From: Pyropia haitanensis
Taxonomy: Eukaryota > Rhodophyta > Bangiophyceae > Bangiales > Bangiaceae
Assembly: GCA_008729055.1 (NCBI GenBank)
Contig: SDUX01000004.1
Coordinates: 2,232,001-2,296,000, forward strand
Reading direction: 5' to 3'
DNA: 64,000 nucleotides
Shown: positions 45,095 through 54,936 of the stretch, in pieces
Position numbering within the stretch: the first letter of the stretch is position 1
Layout of the letters: each line of letters opens with the position of its first letter
The notes under the pieces: generated by a model
Told to the model about the DNA's origin: nothing
The model's input: the letters and a program-made list of their open reading frames with translations, nothing else
Databases searched by the model: none
Program-made: the position numbers and the translations under genes

Positions 45095-46346
45095 GGGGGT
45101 GGTGGCACGTAAATGGCGACCCGAACGTGGACTCAACGGTGGCGGGACCACGTAAACTTTGTGATGGCGGCGGCGACCGCCCGCCGGCGGCCCCCTCCAA
45201 CGGTGTCGTCGACTGTTGGACGTCGCGCGCCAGCCCAGCGTACCGTGCTGGGGGTGCGGCGAGTGGGTATGCTGAGGGGGAGGCACCTGTAGAGATGGTC
45301 TGAGGGGAGCAGGAGGATGGTGGGATGCAATGGCAACGCGAGCGTGGACCGAAAGGCGACGGGGACTGCCGCTACAGTCGTCGTGACAGCGAGCCCCCAG
45401 CACACACACCGCCGCGGCGGCGCCGACGACAGAAGAGTGGCGGCGACGGCGATGCTACCGTGCCGCCCCGCGCCGCCGCTGCCATACCGACGCGGCCATG
45501 GCCATCCCCAGCTACCAAGAAGGTTCGCGCGTCCTCCCCCACACGGCAACGCGCGGCCGTGGCGCCAATCCCACCCCGCCTCATTCCCCTTGTTCGTCCG
45601 TGTGCACCTCTCCTCTACCTCCCCCGCCCCTACCTAGAGGTGAGAGGTACCCCCAGGGGCGCCAACACCCCCGTGTCCCAGCCACGCAAGCCGCCGCACC
45701 CGCCACCGCCGCTACCGCCGGCGCGGTCGGCCGCCGCCAACCGGCGGCCGGCGGCCGCCGCAAGCACACCACTCCGCCGCAGGGGCAAGGGAAAAAGAAG
45801 AAAACGGTGCCCGCACTGCCGCCGCCGGCGCACCCATGCCGCCCGCACGCCGGTCGTGTCGGGGAAGGGAAGCGGGGGGTGAGCAGGCATGGAGGCGCTC
45901 GCCGCTCGCCGCGCCGCCGATGCGAGCCGCGGCAACACCCCCCCCCCCCCGCCGACGCTGTCCCACCGCGGCGCCGCACCACCACTACCCATCCGCAGTA
46001 CTGGGGGAAGAGGGGGCGACGGGGGGGGAACGAAAGAGACGCCCGTCACCGCCCGTGTTGGCGTCGACGGCTGGCGGTGGCGGTGGCGGTGGCGGTGGTT
46101 GGTACGGCGGCGGCAACGGCGGCGGCAGCAGCGGCGACGGCCGGTGTGGCGGCGAGTGGCTGCCGGGGGGGGTGGGGCGGTGGGGCAGAAGCGGCCAGCG
46201 CGGCGGCGGCCGCCAGCGCCAGCGCCATCTTGCTCAGCGGCGGCCGCCGTCGGCGGGTCGCCGCCGCCGCCCGTCGTCGCGTGCGCCACGGCGGCCACGT
46301 CGCCCATCCCACCCCCTACCCCCGCTCCCCGTTTCCGCCCCTTTCC
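45095..46346. other. Convergent intergenic region
   Basis: Between the 3' ends of the deubiquitinase (+) and the dihydrouridine synthase (-). A plus-strand frame at 45325..45882 is basic and ends with a CPHC motif (GKRRKRCPHCRRRRTH), but it has no recognisable domain and overlaps other open frames, so it is not called. Confidence 0.5.
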
Positions 46347-48017
46347 TTAGCCACACGACGCGTCGCCCTCGGCGTCCGCACACGGCAGCACGTCACTATC
46401 CACCCCATCGAGGTACCCCGCCGGCAGGATGACGCGACCCTGCCCCCCCACCCCCCCCCGCGGCGCCACGGCGGCGACCGCATCCACGCTCACCCCCTCT
46501 GCGGGGACGCTATCGAGGGCGGCGTGCAGCGCGGCGAGGCTGTCGGCGGTCATCACCGCGGCCTTTAAGCTGGCGGGCACGCCATAGCCGACGAGGTAGT
46601 AGCCAAACTGGCGGCGGAGGGTGCGGAGGGCGCGCGCCTCGGACGCGGCGGCGGCGGCGGTGGGGCGCCCGCCGGCCGCCGCGGCGGGGGGTAGCCCGTC
46701 GAGGATGGCGCGCGCCGCCACCGCCGCCGCCGCGTGGTCGGCCATGACCGCCCGGACGGCCGGCCACGGCGGCACGGTGGGCCCCGCGGCGGCGGCCGCC
46801 GCCGCCGCGGCCGCGGCGCCCGCCCGCCCCCCCCCCACCGCGGCGGCGGCCGCCCACGCGTCGGCCAGGTCCCCAAACAGCCACGGCCGTCCGAGCGCCC
46901 CCCGGCCGACCGCCACCCCCGCCGCGCCCGTCGCGGCACACATCGCCACCGCGTCGGCGGCGGTGAACACGTCGCCATTCCCCACCACCGGGATGGACAG
47001 GTCCGCCGCGAGCGTCGCGATGCGCGCCCACCCCGCCCGGCCCGCGCCCGGCGCGTACCGGTCCGCGGCGGTGCGGGCGTGGAGGGTGACGGCGGCGAGC
47101 CCCGCCGCCTCCGCGACCGCCCCCGCGGTGCGGTAGGTGAGGGTGGCGCCGTCGAGGCCCGCCCGGAATTTGGCCGTCACCGCCACGCCGCCGCCCGCGA
47201 CCGCGTCGACGACGGCGGTGAGGAGGGTGGCGAGGACGCGGGGGCGGGCGGGGATGGCCGCGCCGCCGCCCTTGGACGTGACTTTGGGCAGCGGACACCC
47301 AAAGTTGAGGTCCAGCACGCGCACGCCGTGGGCCGACGCGACCGCCTCGGCGGCGGTCGCCAGGCTGTACGGGTCAACGCCGTACAGCTGCGCCGCGCGG
47401 GGGTGGGCGGGCTCGTCCGCGGCAAAGCGCAGGCGCGAGAGCGGCGGCGGCGGCGGCGGCGCGACGGCGGCGGCGCCCGTCGTGGCTGCCGCCGCCGCCG
47501 CCGCCACCGCGGGCGGCACGGACGAGGCGAGGACCATCTCCGACACGTAGAGCGCGTCGGCGCCCCCATACCGGCGGCAGAGGCTGCGGAAGGGCGCGTC
47601 GGTGATGCCCGCCATGGGCGCCAGCACGTACGGCGCGACGGTGTGGGGGCCGAGCCGCAGCGCCGTCGGCAGGGTCCCCACCGCCGGCACTGGTGCGGCT
47701 GTCGCTGCCGCGGCTGCCGCCGCGGCCGCGTCGGCCCGTGGCCGCCCCGCGGCGGCGGTCGGCGCGGCGCACCGGCGGCGGCGGCGGCGGCGGGGGAGCC
47801 ACCACCCCACCGGCCGCGGCGGCAGTGACGGCAATGACGGCGGCGGGCGCGGCGGCAGCGGCGGGGTGCCCCGCCGCCGCCGGTGCGCGTCTGCGGCCGC
47901 CGCCGCGCGGGGCCGGCGGGCGGCGGGCACGGCGACGGAAGGGGGGGGGGGCGCGGCCCATGCGAGCGGCGGGGGGGGGCGGCGGGAAGAGGGAGGACCG
48001 CCGCTGCTGGTGTCCAT
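46347..48017 (-). CDS. tRNA-dihydrouridine synthase, DusB-like
   Basis: FMN enzyme that reduces uridine to dihydrouridine in tRNA D-loops. 556 residues from the ATG at 48017 to TAA. Residues 1-125 are Pro/Arg/Ala-rich and contain a cluster of about eight arginines, consistent with organelle targeting or a disordered extension. The catalytic barrel begins VAPYVLAPMAGITDAPFRSL (about 128-146), then ADALYVSEMV, DLNFGCPLPKVTSKGGGAA with the proton-donating Cys241, AVTAKFRAGLD, TLHARTAADRY, and the FMN-binding IPVVGNGDVFTAADA and VGRGALGRPWLFG. The helical C-terminal domain has RRQFGYYLVGYGVPASLKAA. The motifs follow bacterial DusB rather than eukaryotic Dus1-4. Ala/Pro-rich inserts sit after ALYVSEM and after GRPWLFGDL. 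The gene is intronless with no frame breaks. Confidence 0.9.
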   Translation of the reverse strand: MDTSSGGPPSSRRPPPPLAWAAPPPPSVAVPAARRPRAAAAADAHRRRRGTPPLPPRPPPSLPSLPPRPVGWWLPRRRRRRRCAAPTAAAGRPRADAAAAAAAAATAAPVPAVGTLPTALRLGPHTVAPYVLAPMAGITDAPFRSLCRRYGGADALYVSEMVLASSVPPAVAAAAAAATTGAAAVAPPPPPPLSRLRFAADEPAHPRAAQLYGVDPYSLATAAEAVASAHGVRVLDLNFGCPLPKVTSKGGGAAIPARPRVLATLLTAVVDAVAGGGVAVTAKFRAGLDGATLTYRTAGAVAEAAGLAAVTLHARTAADRYAPGAGRAGWARIATLAADLSIPVVGNGDVFTAADAVAMCAATGAAGVAVGRGALGRPWLFGDLADAWAAAAAVGGGRAGAAAAAAAAAAAGPTVPPWPAVRAVMADHAAAAVAARAILDGLPPAAAAGGRPTAAAAASEARALRTLRRQFGYYLVGYGVPASLKAAVMTADSLAALHAALDSVPAEGVSVDAVAAVAPRGGVGGQGRVILPAGYLDGVDSDVLPCADAEGDASCG

Positions 48018-48605
48018 TGTCCGTAGGTACTAGCGGGTGGAGGGGGGGGAAGAGTGGTGGTCGTGTTGCGGGGTGGGGGAGGCGCGCGTGGTCCAGTGGG
48101 AGGGGCGACGCGGCAAGGGGGAGGGAAGGAGGGGGGGAGGGCGGAGGTGCTCGTCGGTTCCAGTGGCCAGCAGGTGGCGGCCGGCTGGTGGGGGATCCCA
48201 CCCCGAAATTCGGGGCCCACTTCCGTCGCCGTGGCGCCCCAAGCCCGGCGTGGACCCGCGCTCCGGTCTGTGTGGGTACATTTCGCACTGCCGCCGCCCG
48301 CCTCGCGACGGGCACCACACCATCCGACAAGACACACCCAACGCCCCGCGCAGTGGGCTTTGTTGCGGGATCCTCTTCAAGCGCTTTTCAAAAGCAGAAC
48401 CTTGCAGAAATCACGATCCAGGGCGATCATGAAGTGCCCCAGAGACCCCGTAAAGGCCGATTTGTTGAAGAAAACGTGATCAACCTTGAAGTCATTATGA
48501 ACACCTGCTCGGACATGGGGTTGCGATACACCACAAGGTGCGTCTCAGTGCGGGCTATACAGTGATGTACTGAACGATGATGTCCACCCAGGTCATGACC
48601 AATTA

Positions 48606-48632
48606 TTCAAGGTTTATCAAGCTTTCTTCAAG
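48606..48632 (+). repeat. Triple TCAAG direct repeat, copy 1
   Basis: TTCAAG at 48606, ATCAAG at 48616 and TTCAAG at 48627, that is, starts 10 and 11 bp apart. The spacer TTT before the last unit is shared with copy 2. Confidence 0.7.
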
Positions 48633-49449
48633 TGCTAATGCACACAGCTCTCGCGCCGTATTAAGCGTGATCACGCTCTCCTAATAGAAGTACAGCATCG
48701 ACAAGAGCTTGTAGCCCCCGTTTCACCCGAAAAGTCCCATGTTTCTGGGATTGTATCCCGGCATTTATGCAGCTCGCCGGAGTTGATCACGTGAGGCGCA
48801 CGCCGTATCTCGGCGGCCTGCAGATCTTCCTGAGAGTTTTTTTTTTCAATTACGCGGTACAGTACGCTCCCAACCGTCGGCTTGCTTCTCTCCGACGACA
48901 CTGACAGGCACCCGAAGCACTTGCGCCGAGACTCGCGGCAGTAATAGACGACAGGGGCCAAAACCAGCCGCGGCCACGGCCGCCGCCGCGGCCGCCGTCG
49001 CGGCGCGATGCGGACTAGAGCCGGCGGGCGGCAGGGGGGACGGGAGGGCGGGAACGTGGACGTCGGCGGCAGTGGCAGCTGGCGCCGCCAGCGCGGCGCC
49101 CCCCGCAACTGCAGCCGCTGCCGCTGCAGTCGCTGCCGCTGCCTCTGTGGTCACTAAAGCCTCATGCCCGCGATGCGGTGGTAGTACGCCAGTGTTACCG
49201 TGCATCTCTGTGGCGTCATCAGCCGGGCCATGGAGATGGATTGTCGGCCGCTCAGGGATGGCCGTCGTGGTCCCCGCGAGGACTGTGATGGAGAGTTACC
49301 GAAACTTGACAGCCAATTGGATGCTCCTTAGTAGGGAACCCATCACCTCCCTTCAATATACTTTACCGTGTTCGTCAACCTTTTAAGTGTGAGGATCGGC
49401 CTCTAATCCACTCAGTTGGGGCGGCGGCCGCCGCGGCGCGTGCGACCAC

Positions 49450-49476
49450 TTCAAGGAAAATCAAGGTTTGTTCAAG
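49450..49476 (+). repeat. Triple TCAAG direct repeat, copy 2
   Basis: TTCAAG at 49450, ATCAAG at 49460 and TTCAAG at 49471, with the same 10 and 11 bp spacing as copy 1, 844 bp away. Overlaps the inverted repeat that begins at 49471. Confidence 0.7.
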
Positions 49477-49491
49477 CCCTTCCGGCTTGAA
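49471..49491. repeat. Perfect 8-bp inverted repeat
   Basis: TTCAAGCC, a 5-base loop CTTCC, then GGCTTGAA. It could form a hairpin in DNA or RNA. It sits about 105 bp beyond the stop codon of the minus-strand coiled-coil gene. Confidence 0.65.
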
Positions 49492-49595
49492 GAGCCGACT
49501 GCATGGATCCCGGTTTAGAGCCCACTGCGCCGGTCCACCACCCGCCCCTGCCCGTCCCCATCCTGCCTACACCACCCGACTCCCCAGCGCGACGC

Positions 49596-50894
49596 CTACG
49601 AGCGGCGGTCGTACCCCCCCCCCCCCCCCCCCCATCCCGGCGGTCCCACCCCCCCCCCCCCCCCCCCCGCCGCCGCCCCCCCCCCCGCCCGGCTCAGCGC
49701 GTCGAGGCGCGGGCGCATCCCCGCGAGCGCCGCCGCGGCGGGCCCCCCCCCCCCCCCGCGCCCACCGGCGGCGGCGCACCCCCCCCCCCCCCCCCCCCCC
49801 GCCCTCCTCCACACCCACCCCCCACCGCCCCCGTCCGCCACCCCCGGCGTCGACGCCCGCGGCCGCGACAGCAGCGGCTCGTACGCGCCCGGCGGCGGCG
49901 GCGGCGGCGGCGGCGGCACCGCCGACCGCCCCGCCGCGGCCGCCGCCGCCGCGGCCGCCGCGGCGCCCGCGGCGCCGTCGGCGGCGCCGCCGCCCAGCGC
50001 GAGCAGCCCGTCCACCGCCCCACGCCGGGCGGCCGCGTCGTACGCGCCGTACCCGCCGCGGTCCCGGTCACGGTCGCCGCCGCCGCCGCCGCCGGCCGTG
50101 CCGCGCGGCGCGCCGCCGGCCGTGGCGGCGGCGCCGCCACCGCCGCCGCTGCCGCCACCACCACCGCCGCCGCCGCCACCGCCGCCGCCGCGCGCGGCGG
50201 TGGCGGCCGGGTCGACGTGCGGTGGCGGCATGTAGCCGTACGCGCCGACGGTCGGCGGCCGCGGCGGCGGCGGCCGCGGCGGCAGCGGCGGCGGCGGCCC
50301 GCCGTGGCCGCCCGGCCGCACCCCCCCGTGCACGCCGGTCGGGTCATCGGCGGCCGGGGTGGGGGCATAGGCCGGCCGGCCGGCCGGCGGCACCGACGCT
50401 GCCACCGACGGCGGCGGCGGCGCGTACCACCCGCCGTCGACCGCCCCGCCGCCGCCGCCGCCGCCGCCGCCCGGCGGCGCCCCGTAGGCCGGGGCGTGCT
50501 CATACCCGCCACCCGCCGACGGCGGCGGGTAGGCCGACGCGGGCGGCGGCGGCGGCGGCATCCCGGCCGCCGCCCCCCCCCCCCCGCCGCGCCGTACATG
50601 GGCGGCGACGGGCGGGGCGGCTCGTACGGCGCCCCCCCCCCCCCAGCGGTGCCCCCCCCCCAGCGGCGGCACCCCCCACCGTCCCCGGCCAGTAGGGGTA
50701 TGCCCCCGCCGCCGGCGGGCCCGCCGCGCCGCCGCCGCCGGCGGCGGTGCCAATCGTCGCGGCGCCCCCGCCGGCGGCGCCCACCCCCCCCGCCGTCGGC
50801 GGCGGGCCGTACCAGGCGGCGCTGCCCCCGGCACCACGGGCGGCCGCCGCCGCCACGGGCGGCGGCGCGTACGCGCCCCCCCCAGCAGCCCCCA

Positions 50895-50929
<35 letters not shown>

Positions 50930-51634
50930 AGCGACGACGCTGGCGGCGGCGGCGGCGGCGGCGCGACGCCGACCCCCCCGGGGGCAGCGGCACCCCCCCC
51001 CCCCCCCCCCGCCCCCCCCCCCACGCCCACCCCCCCCGCCGCCGTGGCGGCCGCCGCCACCCCCCCCCGGTTGCGCACCGCCGCGTTGAGGCGCGCCACC
51101 TCCAGCTGCAGCTCCCGCGTCTCGTCCTCGGCCGCCGCCGCGCGGCGCGCCCAGTCCCCCGCGGCGGCGTCCTCCGCGGCGGCCGCGGCGGCGCGCCCCG
51201 CGGCGGCCGCGGCGGCCTCGGCCTCGGCGGCGACCACCTCATCGACCGCCGCGGCGAGCGCGGCGGTGCGCGCCTCGGCGCGGCTGCGGAGGGACTCCAC
51301 GTCCCGCTCCAGGTGCGCCAGGTGATCCGCGTAGTCCTCCTGCCCCCGCGCGTCGCCGTCCGACAGCTCCTGCCGCCGCGCCACGTCGGCGGCGCGGGCG
51401 GCGTAGGCGGCGTCGGCCGCGTCGGCGGCGGCCGCGTCGGCCGCGACGCGGGTGGCGAGCGCCGCCTCCGTCTCCGCGTCGTCGGCGTAGCGGAGGAGGG
51501 CGGTGGCCCAGGTGGCCACGTCCGCGGGCGTCCACGGGATGCCCTCGTCCGCGGCGCCCGCCTCGAGGCGCGCCAGCTTGGCCGCCACGTCCGCGCTCGC
51601 CACGCCGGTCGCGCGGCCGTCGCCGCCGCCGCCG

Positions 51635-51670
<36 letters not shown>

Positions 51671-53096
51671 GCGCCGCCGCCGCCGCCGCCGCCTCCACTA
51701 CCGCCACCACCACCACCGCCACCACCCGCGCCGGCGCCACCACGGACGCCCCCCAGGGCCGACCCCCCAGCACTAACGGGCGGCCCCCCATTCACGCCCG
51801 GCTGCGCGGCCGCCGCGGCCGCCGCGGCCGCGGCGGCAGACGTGGCTGGCGCGGGCCCGTCCCCCCCCCCCCGCGGCGCGCGGCACCATCGGCGTTGGCG
51901 GCGGGCGACCCCCCCCCCCCCCTGCCCCCCCCCATCTTCTCCCCCCCCCGCCGAGGCGGATCGGCGGCCCGCGTTGGCTCCCCCCCCCCCGCTGCGCCTC
52001 CCCCCCTCGTGCCACCGGCTCCCGTCCCGCCCCCCCCGCCCCCCCCCGCCGCGGCGGCCGCGGCCGCGGCGGCGCGCCGCTCGGAGCGCCCCCGCTCCCG
52101 CTCCCGCGAGTCGGTGCTGCTGACGCTCCCGCCCGCGCTGCCCGCCATGGCCGCGTCGGCCGCGTCGGCCGCCGCGTCCGCCGCGTCGGCCGCGTCGGCT
52201 GCCGCCGCCGCCGCCGCGGCGCTCACCGCGGGCGCCGGCACCGCCGGCGGCCACGCGGTCAAGCCGTCCCGGGTGGCGGGCGCCCCCCAGGCCGCGTCGC
52301 CCCCGCCCCCACCCGCCCCTCCCGCGGCGGCCTCGTCGTCACTCCCGCCGCCCCCAACCGGCGCGCCCACCTCGGACACGGGCGTCGCCGATCCGTCCGA
52401 CGCGCCAAACAGGAACACCTCGTTGTCGTGGAGCGCCCACGTGACGGCGCGGCCGGGGTCGGCCCACCCCGACGGGGTGCTTGTCGACGGCGACGGGTCT
52501 GCCGACGGCCGCGGGTCGGGGAAGGGGGCGGTGCCGCCGCCGGCGGGCGCGTCCCACGGCGCGTACGGGCCCCCGGAAAGGGGCGACGCCGCGGCGGCCG
52601 CCGCGGGCGAGCCGCCGCCGCCGCCGCCGCCGCCGCCGCTGCCGCCCGCCGCCGCCGCCGCGGGCACGGGGGAGGCTGGCCGCGCCGCCGCGCCCTGGTC
52701 GGCCTCCCCCGCCAGCAGCGGGTGCCCTGGGCGCCGCCACGCGGGTGACGGCGGCGGCAGCGGCCGCCGCGACGACGCCGCCGCCGCCGCCGCCGCCGCG
52801 TCGGCCGCGGCGGGCGCGTCGGGCGACGGCGGGGACGGGGAGCGGGGCGGGCTCGCCGCCGCCGCCGCCGCGGTCGACAGCGGGCGGGCGCCCCACGCGG
52901 GGGACGACGGGAAGAAGCGGCCGGGCCGCGGCGGCGGCAGCCGCGGCGGCGACGATGGCGGCGTGATGGGCGGCGGCCGCGACGACGGGGCGGCGGCGGC
53001 GGCGGCCGCGGCGGCCGCGGCGGCGGCAGCGGCGGCGGCGGTGGCGGTGACGGGGGGGAGTGGGGGGGCGCCGCTGGGGGGGGTCACGACGGACAT
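49596..53096 (-). CDS. Pro/Gly/Ala-rich coiled-coil protein
   Basis: Large protein of about 1,160 residues, function not recognised, assembled across frame changes at C runs on plus (51861..51872, then the runs between about 50574 and 50660). The ATG at 53096 gives MSVVTPPSGAPPLPPVTATA, followed by poly-Ala and Pro/Ser-rich sequence. A more normal block, AVTWALHDNEVFLFGASDGS, comes next, then acidic Ala repeats and an Arg/Glu stretch (STDSRERERGRSERR). The centre, about residues 490-690, is a long helical region: VAAKLARLEAGAADEGIPW, DVATWATALLRYADDAETEA, YADHLAHLERDVESLRSRAE, EDETRELQLEVARLNAAVRN, with heptad spacing typical of coiled coils. The C-terminal third alternates Tyr-Pro-Pro-Gly patches (APYEPPRPSPPMYGAAG, GGYEHAPAYGAPP) with poly-Gly, the kind of tail seen in condensate-forming proteins. 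That each segment joins its neighbour in one transcript is inferred; splicing could explain some switches. Confidence 0.5.
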
Positions 53097-54936
53097 GCGC
53101 TGCGGCTCGGAGGGCCGCGGCGGGTGGCGATCGGCGTGGGCGGGCGCGGAAACGGAAGTGGGGGGGGGGAGGGCGGGACGGCAACGGGGTGGAGGGGGGA
53201 ACCAAAGGCCGCTCGACGCGCGCGACGCACGGGGCGGGGGGCGGGCGCGGCGCGGGCACACCCCAAGAGCGGATCGGCCGCCGCGGCGGCGGCGGGTGCC
53301 AAGCGGCACGGAGGGGAACCGACGCGCGGCGGCGGGGGCGACGGGGGCGGGGGCGGCGGCCGTCGCGCGCTGGCCGCCCGCGGCGTTGACGACGCGGCGG
53401 GCGCGGGCGGGGGCGTGTGCGCGCCCCGTCCGGCGCGCGCCACGGGCTTGTCCGCGGTGGGGGGGGGCCGCCGACGGCTGCGTCGTGCGCACGCGCGGCG
53501 CGCCGACCACCGGGGCGGTCCGCACCGACCTCGCCCCAGCGTGCACAGGACGAGGGTCATGGCTGCGGCCGGCTCCCCTCCCCCCCCCCTCCAGACGCTC
53601 AGGGCGGCGGACCTCGGATGGAGAGGTGGTCGCACGCCCGCTGCCCCTCCGCGGAGCGGCCCCCCCTCGCTCCCTCTCCGTGTGTGCGGAGAGGGGCGGC
53701 CCGGTCATCTCACCACCGGGCCACCCCCTGCCCATTTGGTCCCGAGGAGGGCGCCGCGGGGGAGACGCCAGACCCCGCCGACGCTGCGCTGTTGGCACAG
53801 GCGCGTGACAGGGAGAGAGCCGAGAGGAACCGCTCGCGCCCCCCTCCTCCCCCCAGCCGCAACAGTGCGCGGGTGGCCGTCAACCGTCGTCGTGGGCGCG
53901 CCGTCGGCGCGCTGTCGGGGTCGTCGCCGGCCGGCCGTCGGCCGCGGTGTGGACAGCGGGCGCCGGTCGTGCCGGCGGGGGCCGTCGGCGCCTGCCGGGA
54001 CGCCCCCCCGCCCCCCCCCCCTCGAGCGCCACCGCGCGATCGGCAAGCAGACGGGCCAGGCCTCCTCCCCGCCTGTGCTCACCCCCCACCAAACGGGATG
54101 ATCCTACAAACACGGTGGTGGTGGTCGTGGGTCTCGATCAGGGGATCCCACATTCACGTGGAAGCGGGACCCCACACCGAACAAGTGGGGTGCAGCACGC
54201 ACCCGCCCCCAACGGGGCCGCCGCTCCCTCCTCCGCGGAGGTTGGCGGGCCCCGCTGGCCGGTCCGTGCGGTCACGTGTCTCTGCCTGCTCGTCGCACGC
54301 TTCGGAGGGTGGCCGCGGCGGGTTTGCCGGAGCGAGGCAGTCTCGAAAACTATGCGGCCAGACCGCGGCGGCCGCCGGTGCCTCGCTGGCGGCCGCGTGC
54401 CCCCTGGATTCGACGCGGACCCGGCGCCAGGTGGCTGCCGTGTGACTTGGCAGATCTCCAACTGCATCACATGGCCGACGACGTCGACGAGGGGACCTTC
54501 CCGTGGCGTACGCGGCCGTGGCCAAACTCCATTGGAAGGGATTGGAGACGAAAATCTTGACGAATTAACCGAGTTAAATTTACACATCCTTGTACTGTGA
54601 CTGTCGTTGGGGACAGAAATGGCCACGTGCGAGCGTCACGCGACCTGGACTGTAGTGTGCCCCCCACCCCCTTGACTTCAGTGGATGCCTGTTTGGTGCT
54701 CGGGTCTAGGTCGCACACGGGTGCTGCTGCCCCGAGGCGTGTATAGGGACTGTCACTCGCGCCGTGAGCGCACGCGCACGTGCCGCCGCCCGTCACGCCC
54801 GCCTCCCCTTCCTGCGGCGCCCGTCCCCGTGTCGGGGCTGCCGCCGCGCGTCACTGGCCGCGGGTCGCGGCGCCGCCGCCTGCGACGCGACGCGCGCTGC
54901 CCCCGCCGTTGGCGTGTGGGGGCGCCGCGGCGGAGC
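53097..54936. other. Intergenic, divergent promoter region
   Basis: Between the minus-strand coiled-coil gene and the plus-strand XPB gene. GC-rich throughout, somewhat less so at 54530-54720 just before XPB. No gene or clear promoter motif seen. Confidence 0.55.

Larger units (their letters stand above)
48018..49595. other. Intergenic with repeat signals
   Basis: Upstream of the dihydrouridine synthase and downstream of the coiled-coil gene, both minus strand. 48370-48720 and 49240-49490 are AT-richer than the rest and contain the helically phased CAAG repeats and a hairpin. A plus-strand stretch at about 48395-48540 (RFVEENVINLEVIMNTCSDM) reads like protein and is followed by AG|GTGCGT, but no partner exon could be fixed. 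Confidence 0.45.

Noticed and set aside
45325..45882. 185-residue basic plus-strand frame ending with a CPHC motif
   Set aside because: No recognisable domain, overlapping open frames on both strands, and it lies in a convergent 3' region.
54685..54936. 84-codon N-terminal extension of XPB to an upstream ATG
   Set aside because: The extension is Arg/Pro-rich and unlike XPB; the ATG at 54937 begins a typical basic nuclear N-terminus.
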